Made by a program: the position numbers and the translations under genes. Positions 17,236 through 26,769 of a DNA stretch of 64,000 nucleotides are shown here, piece by piece. Origin of the DNA: an uncultured Pelagibacteraceae bacterium (GTDB lineage Bacteria; Pseudomonadota; Alphaproteobacteria; Pelagibacterales; Pelagibacteraceae). The notes below the pieces were generated by a model. It was not told where the DNA came from, made no database searches, and saw only the letters and a list, made by a program, of their open reading frames with translations. The number at the start of each line of letters is the position of its first letter. Positions within the stretch are counted from its first letter, which is position 1. The stretch is from NCBI GenBank assembly GCA_902524995.1, contig CABZFJ010000001.1, forward strand, positions 186,001 through 250,000. Direction: 5' to 3'.

Positions 17236-18795
17236 TTAGTGATTAAAGTGTCTTGTTTTAGCAAACACTAAAATAGTATTTGTTTGATTAGCGAATTTAA
17301 TAATTTCTTTGTCATTTTTTGAACCTGAAGGTTGAATTACGGCCGAAATTCCTGCTTGAACTAATTTTTCTATACCATCTACGAATGGAAAAAATGCATC
17401 AGAGGCTGCTAAAATTTCACCTTCATCGTTGCTTTTTTGGAATTTTTTCATTTTATCTATTGCTATTTTACAACTATCCAATCTACTTGGTTGACCAGAA
17501 CCGATACCTATTGTTTTATAGTCTTTTGTAATAACTATTGCATTTGATTTTACGCCTCTACATATATTAAATGCAAAAATGAGTTTATTTAAAGTTTTAT
17601 TTGTAGGTTTTAATTTTGACACAGTTTTAAAATCTTTTTTAGAAAAACTTAGAGTATCTGGATCTTGAACTAAAATCGAATTAAATTTATTTAAAAAATT
17701 AAAATTAAAATTTTTTTCAACTTTACTCGAATCAATTAACCTCAAGTTCCTTTTCTTTTTTAACAGTTTGAGTGATTTTTTATCAAATCCATTTGCAACT
17801 ATTACTTCAAAAAATTTTTTATTAATTTTTTTGGCTAAACTAATATTTAATTTAAAGTTACATGATACAATACCACCGTAAGCACTTAATGGGTCACTTT
17901 CTAAAGCTTCCTTAAAAGATTTGATTTTGTTTGGATTAATGGAAACTCCACAGGGATTAGCATGCTTAATTATTGTTACACCCTTATTTTTTGGTAAAGT
18001 TTTTGATATACTTATAGCCGAATAAAGATCGTTATAGTTGTTGTAACTTAGCTGTTTTCCACTGATTTGGGTAATTTCTTGCTTGTTATTTTGTGAATAT
18101 ATTGCCGCTTTTTGATGAGGGTTTTCCCCATACCTTGTCTTCTCAATTAATTTTCCGGAAAAAATTTTCTTAATAGGGAAAGTATTTTTAGATTTTTGAT
18201 TGAAATAATTAAAAATTTTTGATTCATAGTACGCGGTTTCCATAAATGCTTCCTCGGCCAATTTTTCTCTAAATTTTAAATTTGTAGACCCTCTATTTCT
18301 ATTTAATTCAACAGTTAAATTTTCATACTGTTTTGTATTACTTAGGATAACAACATCATTATAATTTTTTGCAGCCGATCTAACCATAGTTGGTCCTCCA
18401 ATATCTATATTTTCAATTATATTTTTGTGGCCAGAATTACTTAACAAAACTTTTTCAAATGGATAAAAATTTATAATAACTAAATCTATATTTTCATAAT
18501 TGTTAATTTTCATTTCCTTTTGATGTTTTTTATTTTTTCTAACATTCAAAATCCCAGAATGAATTTTTGGATGTAATGTTTTTACTCTTCCTCCTAGCAG
18601 CTCTTTTGAATTTGTAAATTTTGATACTTCTAAGCATTTAAAACCCATATTTTTAATTTTTTTGTATGTGCCACCTGAGCTTATTATTTTGATTTTGTAT
18701 TTTTTTAGTAAATTTAATAATTGCCTTAAACTTGATTTATCTGATAATGAAATTAAAGCAGTCTTGACTTTTATAGTATTTTTTCGAATACCCAT
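17236..18795 (-). CDS. purH: bifunctional AICAR transformylase/IMP cyclohydrolase PurH
   Basis: Last two steps of de novo IMP synthesis: formylation of AICAR with 10-formyl-THF, then ring closure. 519 residues: N-terminal MGS-like cyclohydrolase domain (ALISLSDKSSLRQLL, GGRVKTLHPKIHSGIL, NIDIGGPTMVRSAAKN), then the transformylase domain with GENPHQKAAIYS, IIKHANPCGVS, SDPLSAYGGIVSCN and DAFFPFVDGIEKLVQAG. The start at 18795 lies 25 bases inside the upstream heparinase gene. The rpe-heparinase-purH order is a familiar alphaproteobacterial arrangement. Confidence 0.97.
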   Translation of the reverse strand: MGIRKNTIKVKTALISLSDKSSLRQLLNLLKKYKIKIISSGGTYKKIKNMGFKCLEVSKFTNSKELLGGRVKTLHPKIHSGILNVRKNKKHQKEMKINNYENIDLVIINFYPFEKVLLSNSGHKNIIENIDIGGPTMVRSAAKNYNDVVILSNTKQYENLTVELNRNRGSTNLKFREKLAEEAFMETAYYESKIFNYFNQKSKNTFPIKKIFSGKLIEKTRYGENPHQKAAIYSQNNKQEITQISGKQLSYNNYNDLYSAISISKTLPKNKGVTIIKHANPCGVSINPNKIKSFKEALESDPLSAYGGIVSCNFKLNISLAKKINKKFFEVIVANGFDKKSLKLLKKKRNLRLIDSSKVEKNFNFNFLNKFNSILVQDPDTLSFSKKDFKTVSKLKPTNKTLNKLIFAFNICRGVKSNAIVITKDYKTIGIGSGQPSRLDSCKIAIDKMKKFQKSNDEGEILAASDAFFPFVDGIEKLVQAGISAVIQPSGSKNDKEIIKFANQTNTILVFAKTRHFNH

Positions 18796-20396
18796 TTAAT
18801 TTCCTGAGTTATATCCTTTATTTTGCCTGATAAACATATATTTTGGTTTTCACTAGTTAAATTTTTATTACCGAAATATATACCTGATTCAATATTTATT
18901 ATCTCGCAATTAGTTGAAAATTTCCACCCAGAATTCTTAATTTCAATTAGTATAGTTTTGTTATCTAGGGTTTTTGTTAATTTAACACCTGGCTCCATAT
19001 GAAATCTGATATCATATTTTTTTGGGTCCAACTTGTTTTTTGAAATTATTTTATCAGTTCCTATCAATTTATTTTTTTCAATGAAATATTCTAAAGACCT
19101 TTCATATAAAACTCCAAACTTTTTTAAAAAGCCATTATGAGATGCTTTGATTAACCAATAGTTTTTTTCATTAACAATATTTTTATCACTAATTTTCAAA
19201 CCATTTTCTAATGTTTTATAGTTCCCATTATTTCTAAATGAACAACTTGAATGATTGTCAATTATAAGTGCTGAATGAGCAGCAGTGGATTTTGAAATTA
19301 GATTTAATTTATGTTTATAATCCTGAAAGTAACCTGAATTAGAAATAAGTTTTTTATCTTTGTAGAAGAATTCAAATGAAAGAGCTCCACTTTGATAGTT
19401 ATACGAAAATGTTTTTTGGGGTGAATTTCCAACATCCATTGCAAGAATGCAACTTTTATTTTTCAAAATAGCATATCCCCCTACTTCATTATTTGAATTT
19501 TCGAACTTATATTTATAAAGTGAAAGATATTTATTAAATTCCTTTAAATCATTTTGATGATTCCCATTAAATAGTAAACTTCGTTCGATTTTAGAAAAAA
19601 CTGAATAAGATTTTCCTAGATAGAAAATTATTTCATCGAGGTACTCAGGTATATCATTAAAAGACTCCTTTAATAGTTCTCTAACAAGAACAAAATATTT
19701 TAAATAAAAATTTAACTGCCTAATACTTCTTGTTTTTGGAAAATACTCATCGTCAAAAGAATTAATAATAATTTTTCTAAGTAATTCTAATCCATAATAT
19801 AAAAATTTTTCATTTTCGTATGATAATCCTGTTATTATTATTGCGGTACAGCCTAATAATTTATCATTAACAGATTGCGATTTGCTTATTTCATTTATTA
19901 AATGATTAATTTGTTTGTTTACAGAAAAATTAAATTTATTTTTATATTTAGTATCACTTTCATCATAAGATAATTTAGAGTTTGCAATCCAAGATATTAT
20001 TCTCTTTGATAAAACATCAATCTGCCATGTTAATGAATTATAGCTTTCATTTTTTTCAATCCATTTAATAATTATTGATTGCGCAATACTTGGCGATGAT
20101 TTTAAATCAATACTAAATAACCAATAAAAATTATTTAGTTTATATAGGTTATTACTATTCAATAATTCACTTTCCCAAATATTATCTTTATCTAATTCTT
20201 CAATTTTAATTTTTTTTTTATCATATTTAACCAAGCAGCTTAAAATACTTAGACTTGGTCTATAGGTAATGTTGCTTATCTCAATTTTTGAAATTTTATT
20301 ATTATAAAAACTCGACTTTAAGTATAAATTTCTTATTTGATTTTTAGATGAGTTAAAAAATTCATTTATTAAAATTAAAGAATTTTTTAAATACAT
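18771..20396 (-). CDS. heparinase II/III-like protein
   Basis: 541 residues with the layout of heparinase II/III family proteins of alphaproteobacteria encoded between rpe and purH: an N-terminal all-alpha toroid part (NNFYWLFSIDLKSSP, ISWIANSKLSY, FNGNHQNDLKEFNKYL) and a C-terminal beta-sandwich part (SYNYQSGALSFEFFYKDKKLISNSGY, STAAHSALIIDNHSS, DIRFHMEPGVKL). No clear signal peptide is seen. True polysaccharide lyase activity is unproven for this branch; the conserved context suggests a housekeeping or envelope role. Overlaps purH by 25 bases and ends one base from rpe. Confidence 0.82.
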   Translation of the reverse strand: MYLKNSLILINEFFNSSKNQIRNLYLKSSFYNNKISKIEISNITYRPSLSILSCLVKYDKKKIKIEELDKDNIWESELLNSNNLYKLNNFYWLFSIDLKSSPSIAQSIIIKWIEKNESYNSLTWQIDVLSKRIISWIANSKLSYDESDTKYKNKFNFSVNKQINHLINEISKSQSVNDKLLGCTAIIITGLSYENEKFLYYGLELLRKIIINSFDDEYFPKTRSIRQLNFYLKYFVLVRELLKESFNDIPEYLDEIIFYLGKSYSVFSKIERSLLFNGNHQNDLKEFNKYLSLYKYKFENSNNEVGGYAILKNKSCILAMDVGNSPQKTFSYNYQSGALSFEFFYKDKKLISNSGYFQDYKHKLNLISKSTAAHSALIIDNHSSCSFRNNGNYKTLENGLKISDKNIVNEKNYWLIKASHNGFLKKFGVLYERSLEYFIEKNKLIGTDKIISKNKLDPKKYDIRFHMEPGVKLTKTLDNKTILIEIKNSGWKFSTNCEIINIESGIYFGNKNLTSENQNICLSGKIKDITQEIKWVFEKIL

Positions 20397-20397
20397 C

Positions 20398-21057
20398 TTA
20401 CATTGATTTTAGGGTTTCTATATTTTTTTTAATATCACCGTTATTTTCTTTGAATATTGTTGTTCCAGAAACTAATATATTTGCTCCCGCTAATATAACC
20501 TCTTTCGAATTAGAGAAATTTATTCCACCATCAACTTCAATATCAAATTTTAAGTTATTATCTTTTTTTATTTGATGAAGTTTTTTAATTTTTTTAATGA
20601 CTTCTGGTATAAATTTTTGACCACCAAAACCAGGATATACACTCATAATTAAAACTAAATCTATTTCTTTTAGTAATTTTTCAATGACTTTAACTTCCGT
20701 ATTTGGATTTAAGGATATACCTACTTTTTTTTTCAATTGTTTTATCAGTTTAACAGACTCAATCAAATTGTCGGTTGCCTCAGGGTGAATCGTTATTATA
20801 TCAGACCCTGCTTCAGCAAAATTTTTTATATATTTATGAACTGGTGAGATCATTAAATGTACATCAAAAGGTAATTTAGAATAATTTCTAAGTGTTTTTA
20901 TCACTGGAGGACCAATTGTAATATTGGGTACAAAATGTCCATCCATTACATCGACATGAATTAAATCTGCGCCACTGTCCTCTAATCTTTTAATCTCACT
21001 ACCTAATTGGCTAAAATCCGCAGAAAGTATTGAAGGAGAAATTTGTATATTTTTCAT
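20398..21057 (-). CDS. rpe: ribulose-phosphate 3-epimerase
   Basis: TIM-barrel enzyme interconverting ribulose-5-phosphate and xylulose-5-phosphate in the pentose phosphate pathway. 219 residues with all signatures: SPSILSADFSQLG, HVDVMDGHFVPNITIGP (metal and catalytic Asp), PFDVHLMI, MSVYPGFGGQKF and the second catalytic Asp in IEVDGGIN. It is the first of a compact minus-strand group rpe-heparinase-purH. Confidence 0.97.
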   Translation of the reverse strand: MKNIQISPSILSADFSQLGSEIKRLEDSGADLIHVDVMDGHFVPNITIGPPVIKTLRNYSKLPFDVHLMISPVHKYIKNFAEAGSDIITIHPEATDNLIESVKLIKQLKKKVGISLNPNTEVKVIEKLLKEIDLVLIMSVYPGFGGQKFIPEVIKKIKKLHQIKKDNNLKFDIEVDGGINFSNSKEVILAGANILVSGTTIFKENNGDIKKNIETLKSM

Positions 21058-21104
21058 TAATAAATAAAAACTAGTACTATCAATTTTTTAATATATTTGA
21101 ATTA

Positions 21105-21440
21105 TTATTTACCAAATATTTTATAAATTTCTGCAGCTATTTCACTTTCTAATGGAAACGATAACATTCCCATAACAGAATAACCCATTAAATAAGGCAT
21201 TAAATAAAATCTAAACATATAAAAAAACCATGCAACATAAAGTGGGACTAGTGGTCCTATGATGAAACTAGGAGTTATGAATTTAAAAATTTTTATGATT
21301 GGATTTGTGTATTTCACAAATACTTTCATAAAAAAGAATTCAGAATCTTCTTTTTGAAAAATATTCATTGCTGATCTTCCAATTAAAGTCCACATAATAA
21401 TACCTAAAATGTAGTCTATTACTAAAATATATAACGGCAT
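21105..21440 (-). CDS. small membrane protein, possibly YggT-like
   Basis: 111 residues, mostly hydrophobic, with about three predicted helices (LYILVIDYILGIIMWTLIG; IGPLVPLYVAWFFYMFRFY; LMGYSVMGMLSF). The central segment FVKYTNPIIKIFKFITPSFI resembles the 'TeP...piR...P' linker of YggT proteins, but the match is loose and the second half differs. It lies between rpe and the symporter terminator. Function unknown; a true YggT homologue is encoded separately at 30.6 kb. Confidence 0.6.
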   Translation of the reverse strand: MPLYILVIDYILGIIMWTLIGRSAMNIFQKEDSEFFFMKVFVKYTNPIIKIFKFITPSFIIGPLVPLYVAWFFYMFRFYLMPYLMGYSVMGMLSFPLESEIAAEIYKIFGK

Positions 21441-21455
21441 TTATATGAAAAAAAT

Positions 21456-21474
21456 GGGGGCGGTATCCGCCCCC
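21456..21474 (-). terminator. intrinsic terminator of the symporter operon
   Basis: Perfect 8-base GC stem GGGGGCGG/CCGCCCCC around a TAT loop. On the minus strand the stem is followed by a run of T (CATTTTTTTC), starting about 12 bases after the symporter stop; on the plus strand there is no T run, so it acts for the minus-strand operon. It is by far the strongest terminator in this AT-rich window. Confidence 0.9.
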
Positions 21475-21486
21475 AAAAAGTTTAAT

Positions 21487-23325
21487 TTAGTGTTGCTTAC
21501 CAAGTATTGTCTTGCCTGATGGAACACGAACTTCATCTACCATTTGTTGTGTAGCTTTATCTGGTTCTTCAGTCATTAAACTTACTACAACCATTACAAC
21601 TAAACAGACCGACGCTCCGATTATACCGAAACGTAAATGGTCAATACCTAACCAAGGTGCATTACCCATAAACTTAGGATACACATAAATTAGATAAGCT
21701 GTTCCTGATGCAAGACCTGCTATCATACCTGCTATTGCTCCTTGTCTTGTTGCTCTCTTCCACCATACACCAAGTATTAATGGGAAGAACAATCCTGACA
21801 TTGCAAAGTCAAATGCCCAAGCAACTGCACCAAGGATACTAGTGATCCTCATCGATGCAATGTATGCTCCAGCCGCACCAATAACTATTAAAAGCGCTCT
21901 AGCAACTAACAATCTTTTTCTTACATCCGCTTTTGGATCAATGATTTTGTAATAGATATCATGTGATAAAGCGTTTGCGATAGCAAGAATTAGACCATCA
22001 GCAGTTGACATCGCAGCAGCCATTCCTCCTGCAGCAACTAGTCCAGAGATTACGTATGGTAATCCTGCAACTTCAGGAGTTGCTAGTACAACTACGTCAC
22101 CTCTCATAAACCATTCATTTAACTGAAGAATACCATCTCCGTTAAAGTCTGCTATGAAGGCTTGTTTTACATTAATCCAAGCATTTACCCACTCAATTTG
22201 CATAATTTCAGCAATTGGTTTTCCAATGATACCTGTTGGTAAGTTTGGGTCTATCAGTGAGATTTTGGACAATGTTGCAAGCATTGGCGCTGAAGTATAA
22301 AGCAATGCAATAAAGAATAGTGACCATGCCACTGATTTTCTTGCAGCTTTAACACTTGGAGTAGTGAAGTATCTCATTAAAATGTGTGGTAAAGAAGCTG
22401 TTCCTACCATCATACATAGTGCTAATGAAATAAACTTCCATGCAGCCATTCCACCTTCTGGCACACCTGAGTGTGATACAGCGATAGATTTTAGGCCACC
22501 TGGCACACCTGCAGCTTTGATGTCTGCAGCAGCATTTTTAACTAATCCAAATTGCGATTCAAGTGCACCTAGTCTAGATACTTCCTCACCTAACATAAAG
22601 TGTGGAAAGAAACCAAAACCTGCTTTGTTACTTATCCAGAATACTGGAATTAAGTAAGCAACAATCAATACTATGTATTGTGCAACCTGTGTCCAAGTTA
22701 CCGCTCTCATTCCGCCTAGCATTGAACAAAGTAAAATACTTACTAGTCCAACCCAAACTCCTAATTCAAATGGAATACTTAGTGCTCTTGATGCAATTGT
22801 ACCTGTTGCGTTAATTTGAGCTGTTACATAAGTGAAAGATGCCAATGTTAAAACAACTACAGCGCAGAACCTTGCAAAGTTTCCGCCGTATCTTGTTCCA
22901 ATGAAATCTGGCACAGTATAACATCCAAATTTTCTTAAGTATGGTGCTAAAAGTGATGATACTAAAACGTATCCCCCAGTCCATCCGACTAAGAAAGCCA
23001 TATAAGTATAACCACCAAAGTAAATACCACCAGCCATTGCAACGAATGATGCACCTGACATCCAGTCAGCTGCAGTTGCCATTCCGTTAAATACTGTTGG
23101 CACCTGTCTTCCAGCAACATAATAAGCGTCAACTTGTACAGTTCTAGATAGATAGCCAATTATGGCATATATACAAACTGTAAAAGCTACAAACAAAATA
23201 CCAATTGTTTTTGCGGTCATACCTGCTTGTTCTGCTATAGCCATCAAAATGATGAATATAAAGAAGCCTCCAGTATATGTTCCGTAAATTTTTGGTAGGT
23301 TGTCAATGAAATTGCCTTTAAACAT
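21487..23325 (-). CDS. sodium:solute symporter, VC_2705 family (ActP-like large subunit)
   Basis: 612 residues, about 13-14 hydrophobic helices, solute:sodium symporter superfamily. Family segments: FNGMATAADWMSGASFVAMAGG near the N-terminus, YTVPDFIGTRYGG, GGMRAVTWTQVAQYIVL and GLVAAGGMAAAMSTADGLILAIANAL. A soluble loop around residue 400 carries a canonical EF-hand loop (DFNGDGILQLNE). Encoded with its DUF4212 small subunit (adjacent, no gap) and close to acs, so acetate or another short monocarboxylate is the likely substrate; this is inferred from context. A strong Shine-Dalgarno AGGAGG lies in the end of the small-subunit gene. Confidence 0.9.
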   Translation of the reverse strand: MFKGNFIDNLPKIYGTYTGGFFIFIILMAIAEQAGMTAKTIGILFVAFTVCIYAIIGYLSRTVQVDAYYVAGRQVPTVFNGMATAADWMSGASFVAMAGGIYFGGYTYMAFLVGWTGGYVLVSSLLAPYLRKFGCYTVPDFIGTRYGGNFARFCAVVVLTLASFTYVTAQINATGTIASRALSIPFELGVWVGLVSILLCSMLGGMRAVTWTQVAQYIVLIVAYLIPVFWISNKAGFGFFPHFMLGEEVSRLGALESQFGLVKNAAADIKAAGVPGGLKSIAVSHSGVPEGGMAAWKFISLALCMMVGTASLPHILMRYFTTPSVKAARKSVAWSLFFIALLYTSAPMLATLSKISLIDPNLPTGIIGKPIAEIMQIEWVNAWINVKQAFIADFNGDGILQLNEWFMRGDVVVLATPEVAGLPYVISGLVAAGGMAAAMSTADGLILAIANALSHDIYYKIIDPKADVRKRLLVARALLIVIGAAGAYIASMRITSILGAVAWAFDFAMSGLFFPLILGVWWKRATRQGAIAGMIAGLASGTAYLIYVYPKFMGNAPWLGIDHLRFGIIGASVCLVVMVVVSLMTEEPDKATQQMVDEVRVPSGKTILGKQH

Positions 23326-23582
23326 TAATCATCCTCCTTTTCGGTAAAACCAAACTCTTCATCTATTTTTTCTTGTCTATTTGCAAACCAAAAAATTAGG
23401 ACCACAAATGCAATGATGGAACCTTGCGCACACATGTAATACGCTAATGGATATCCCATAAAACTTGAAGTGTTTAGGTCAGAACCAAACATGAAGATCA
23501 GATAACCGAAAACAAACCAGATAATTAATGTAATAATCATTAATCCTTTAGTTTTTTCCCAGTGCTTTTCTTTGTTTGACAT
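23325..23582 (-). CDS. DUF4212 small subunit of the sodium:solute symporter
   Basis: 85 residues with two hydrophobic helices (TLIIWFVFGYLIFMFGSDL and YYMCAQGSIIAFVVLIFWFANRQ) flanked by charged ends, matching the small protein always paired with VC_2705-type symporters. The stop shares a base with the start of the large subunit, so the two are coupled. The ATG is preceded by a strong ribosome binding site. Confidence 0.9.
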   Translation of the reverse strand: MSNKEKHWEKTKGLMIITLIIWFVFGYLIFMFGSDLNTSSFMGYPLAYYMCAQGSIIAFVVLIFWFANRQEKIDEEFGFTEKEDD

Positions 23583-23590
23583 TATTTTAA

Positions 23591-23598
23591 TCCTCCCT
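23591..23598 (-). promoter_or_regulatory. strong Shine-Dalgarno of the symporter operon
   Basis: Minus strand AGGGAGGA, eight bases before the DUF4212 ATG. Most genes in this window have weak or no visible ribosome binding sites, so this one, with AGGAGG at 23333-23338 before the large subunit, suggests high translation of the transporter. Confidence 0.6.
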
Positions 23599-23693
23599 AT
23601 AGGTTAAAGATATAATTCATACTCATTTAAAGCGATTTTTAAAGGGTAAAAAATGGCATATATTTATAGTAAAAGTAGTAATATCGGTTCCAA

Positions 23694-24323
23694 ATGGGCA
23701 TCAAATATAAATTAAAGCTCAAAGATTTGAAATTTGAGTATTTAAAGGAATATTTCATTCCATTCTTAAAATATTTCAAAAAAACAAAAAAAATTGAAAA
23801 CTATTCTGACTTAAAAGAATTTATCCAAAAAAAATCTGCATGGGTAAGCCAAGTCACTCTATATGGATATCTTAAAACAAGAATGGGAGCAAAATATGTA
23901 TTGATGTTTGAAGATGAGATATTTTTAGGCTCAATCAATAAAGCTAAATGGAATATTTATTCAACTGCTTTACAGGATTTAACATTTTATACCATCTCTT
24001 TCCTAAAAAATATCAGAAATCAACATGACACTGAAAAAGCTAATGAAATTTATATTGAAATTTTAGATAATGAACTTGAAAAAAATGAAATGCCAAAAGA
24101 AATATATGAAAATGCTAAAAAAAAATTTCTCGAAAGATATGAAAAAATTAATTGGAATGAATATCATGAATCACTACCATTTAACACAAGTGCTTTATCT
24201 TTATATGAATGGTCACCAATTGCTGAAGAATTAAAATCTTTAGACAAAAAAATAGTTTTGAATTCTATGGTCCTGAAATGGGATAATGTTAAAAAGGAAT
24301 TTATAGAATTAATAAATATTTAA
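23694..24323 (+). CDS. conserved-looking protein of unknown function between symporter and acs
   Basis: 209 residues, no signal peptide or membrane helices. Mostly alpha-helical by composition, with a readable core [53 protein letters not shown] do not recognise the family. It is on the opposite strand to both neighbours, divergent from the symporter operon (111 bases apart) and convergent with acs (4-base overlap of stops). The position suggests, without proving, a link to short-chain acid uptake. Confidence 0.7.
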   Translation: MGIKYKLKLKDLKFEYLKEYFIPFLKYFKKTKKIENYSDLKEFIQKKSAWVSQVTLYGYLKTRMGAKYVLMFEDEIFLGSINKAKWNIYSTALQDLTFYTISFLKNIRNQHDTEKANEIYIEILDNELEKNEMPKEIYENAKKKFLERYEKINWNEYHESLPFNTSALSLYEWSPIAEELKSLDKKIVLNSMVLKWDNVKKEFIELINI

Positions 24324-26341
24324 GTATTTTTTCTATTTTCAACTAAACTTTTTACAACACTTGGATCTGCCAACGTTGTTGTATCACCTAGTTGATCATG
24401 CTCATTTGCTGCAATTTTTCTAAGTATTCTTCTCATAATCTTACCCGATCTAGTTTTTGGAAGTCCAGGAGAAAATTGAATTAGATCTGGTGTTGCTATT
24501 GGACCAATTTGTTTTCTAACCCAAAGTTTTAAATCTCTCTCTAAATCTAAAGTTGACTTTTCTCCCACATTTAAAGTTACATAACAATACAAACCATTAC
24601 CTTTAATATCATGAGGATATCCAACTACAGCAGCTTCTGCTACTTTTGGATGCGCAACAAATGCACTTTCTATTTCGGCTGTTCCAAGATTGTGTCCTGA
24701 AACAATAATGACATCATCAACTCTTCCTGTGATCCAGAAATATCCATCTTTATCTCTCCTGCACCCATCTCCTGTAAAATATTTACCATCAAATTGAGAA
24801 AAATACGTATCAATGAACCTTTGATGATCGCCATAAACAGTTCGCATTTGACCAGGCCAAGATTGAGCGATACACAAACGACCCTCTGCTTCACCCTTTA
24901 AAACTTTTCCATCTTTATTAACTATTACTGGTTTAATCCCATAAAATGGTTTTGTCGCTGAACCTGGTTTCAAATTTATAGCCCCTGTTTGTGGACTAAT
25001 TAGTATTCCACCAGTTTCGGTTTGCCACCAAGTATCAACAATTGGACAATTAGAATCTCCGACAGTTTTATAATACCATTCCCAGGCTTCAGGATTGATT
25101 GGTTCACCTACGGTTCCTAATAATTTTAGTGATTTTCTTGAAGTTTTTTTAACAGGCTTATCACCTTCTCTCATTAAAGCTCTTATTGCTGTCGGAGCAG
25201 TATAAAAAATATTTACCTTAAATTTATCAACTATATGCCACCATCTTGAACTGTCAGGATAAGTTGGAATTCCCTCAAACATTATTGTTGTTGCACCATT
25301 CGATAATGGACCATAAATAATATAGCTATGACCAGTTACCCAACCAATGTCAGCCGTACACCAATAAATATCTTTAGGTTTATAATTGAATATATATTGA
25401 TGGGTCATTGAAGCATAAACCATATAACCACCAGTTGTATGCATCACCCCTTTTGGTTTACCTGTTGATCCTGATGTATATAAAATAAATAAAGGATCTT
25501 CTGCATTCATCTCTTCAGGCTCGCATTTATTGGAAACTTTTTTTGTTAATTCGTTATACCAAACATCCCTTCTTTCATCCCAGTTAATTCTATTTCCAGT
25601 TCTTTTGACAACAACACATTTTTTAACATTTGGACAATTAACCAAAGCTTCATCAGCAATCGATTTTAGAGGAATTAATTTTCCTCCTCTTACACCTTCA
25701 TCTGCCGTAATAAGATAATCAGACTCACAATCATTTATTCTGCCAGAAATACTATCTGGAGAAAATCCTCCAAAAATTATTGAATGAACAGCACCTATTC
25801 TTGCACAAGCTAACATAGTATACGCAAGCTCAGGTATCATAGTAAGATAAATTGTAACTCTATCTCCTTTTTTTACTCCTAATTCTTTGAGACCATTTGC
25901 TGCCTTAGAAACTTCTTTGTGTAATTCTTTGTAAGATATTTTTTTTTGTACTTTCGGATCATCTCCAACCCAAATAATAGCAGTTTTGTCTTTGTTTTTT
26001 TTTAAATGTCTATCAATACAATTTGCTGATGCATTTAGAGTACCGTCGTAAAACCATTTTATCTTAACATCCGATTTACTATATTTAACATCTTTAATTT
26101 TTGTATAGGGCTTTATCCAATTAATTCTTTTTCCTTCTTTTTTCCAAAATCCATCGTTATCTTTTATTGAAGCTTTATATTTTTTTTCATACTGAGATTT
26201 ATTTACTAGAGCTTTGCTGATCCAATCTTTCTTTGTTTTATATATAAGTTCTCTTTCTTGCTTTGGTGCAAAAGACTTTAGCTTAGATTTCTTTTTGGTA
26301 ATTATTTTTTTCTTTCTTTTTTTAGCTTTTTTTTTTAGCAT
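24320..26341 (-). CDS. acs: acetyl-CoA synthetase with lysine-rich N-terminal extension
   Basis: AMP-forming ligase converting acetate, CoA and ATP to acetyl-CoA through acetyl-AMP. 673 residues. Adenylation signatures: [20 protein letters not shown] near residue 295, [31 protein letters not shown], and the C-terminal loop RSGKIMRR whose Lys is the site of regulatory acetylation in characterised Acs. The first ~25 residues ([20 protein letters not shown]) are an extra lysine-rich stretch compared with E. coli Acs; no other in-frame ATG lies before the conserved region. It sits just past the symporter, forming an acetate-type uptake and activation pair. Confidence 0.95.
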   Translation of the reverse strand: MLKKKAKKRKKKIITKKKSKLKSFAPKQERELIYKTKKDWISKALVNKSQYEKKYKASIKDNDGFWKKEGKRINWIKPYTKIKDVKYSKSDVKIKWFYDGTLNASANCIDRHLKKNKDKTAIIWVGDDPKVQKKISYKELHKEVSKAANGLKELGVKKGDRVTIYLTMIPELAYTMLACARIGAVHSIIFGGFSPDSISGRINDCESDYLITADEGVRGGKLIPLKSIADEALVNCPNVKKCVVVKRTGNRINWDERRDVWYNELTKKVSNKCEPEEMNAEDPLFILYTSGSTGKPKGVMHTTGGYMVYASMTHQYIFNYKPKDIYWCTADIGWVTGHSYIIYGPLSNGATTIMFEGIPTYPDSSRWWHIVDKFKVNIFYTAPTAIRALMREGDKPVKKTSRKSLKLLGTVGEPINPEAWEWYYKTVGDSNCPIVDTWWQTETGGILISPQTGAINLKPGSATKPFYGIKPVIVNKDGKVLKGEAEGRLCIAQSWPGQMRTVYGDHQRFIDTYFSQFDGKYFTGDGCRRDKDGYFWITGRVDDVIIVSGHNLGTAEIESAFVAHPKVAEAAVVGYPHDIKGNGLYCYVTLNVGEKSTLDLERDLKLWVRKQIGPIATPDLIQFSPGLPKTRSGKIMRRILRKIAANEHDQLGDTTTLADPSVVKSLVENRKNT

Positions 26342-26355
26342 GAGTTATAAATTTT

Positions 26356-26769
26356 TCAGATACTACCCATCTTCAAAATAATTTTCCAGCATTTAGTGTC
26401 AATTGGCATGACAGACAGTCTGCTTTGTTTTATTAGTGCAATATCTTTTAAATCTATATTTTTTTTAATGTTTTCAAGAGAAACTGGTGTTTTTAGTTTA
26501 TTTTTGTACTTAACTCTTACTGCTACAAATCGTTTATCTTTATCTGTTGGGTCGATAAATGCTGTTTTAATTACTTTAACAATTCCAACGATTTCTTTAC
26601 CAATATTTGAATGGTAAAAAAAACAAAGATCACCCTTCTCCATTTTTTTTAAATTATTTGCTGCTTGATAATTTCTTACACCATCCCAGTCGGCACCTTT
26701 TGCACCAACCTTTAATTGTTGATCTATCGACCAAACATTAGGCTCTGATTTGAGTAACCAATAATTCAT
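26356..26769 (-). CDS. EVE domain (PUA-like) protein
   Basis: 137 residues, the whole of an EVE domain: MNYWLLKSEPNVWSIDQQLK, the GVRNYQAANNLKKMEKGDLCFFYHSN segment and the hydrophobic pocket region KEIVGIVKV. EVE/thymocyte nuclear protein 1 domains are thought to bind modified bases in nucleic acids. Its start is directly adjacent to the tsaD stop (shared base), so it is probably in a tsaD-EVE operon, an arrangement common in proteobacteria. Confidence 0.92.
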   Translation of the reverse strand: MNYWLLKSEPNVWSIDQQLKVGAKGADWDGVRNYQAANNLKKMEKGDLCFFYHSNIGKEIVGIVKVIKTAFIDPTDKDKRFVAVRVKYKNKLKTPVSLENIKKNIDLKDIALIKQSRLSVMPIDTKCWKIILKMGSI

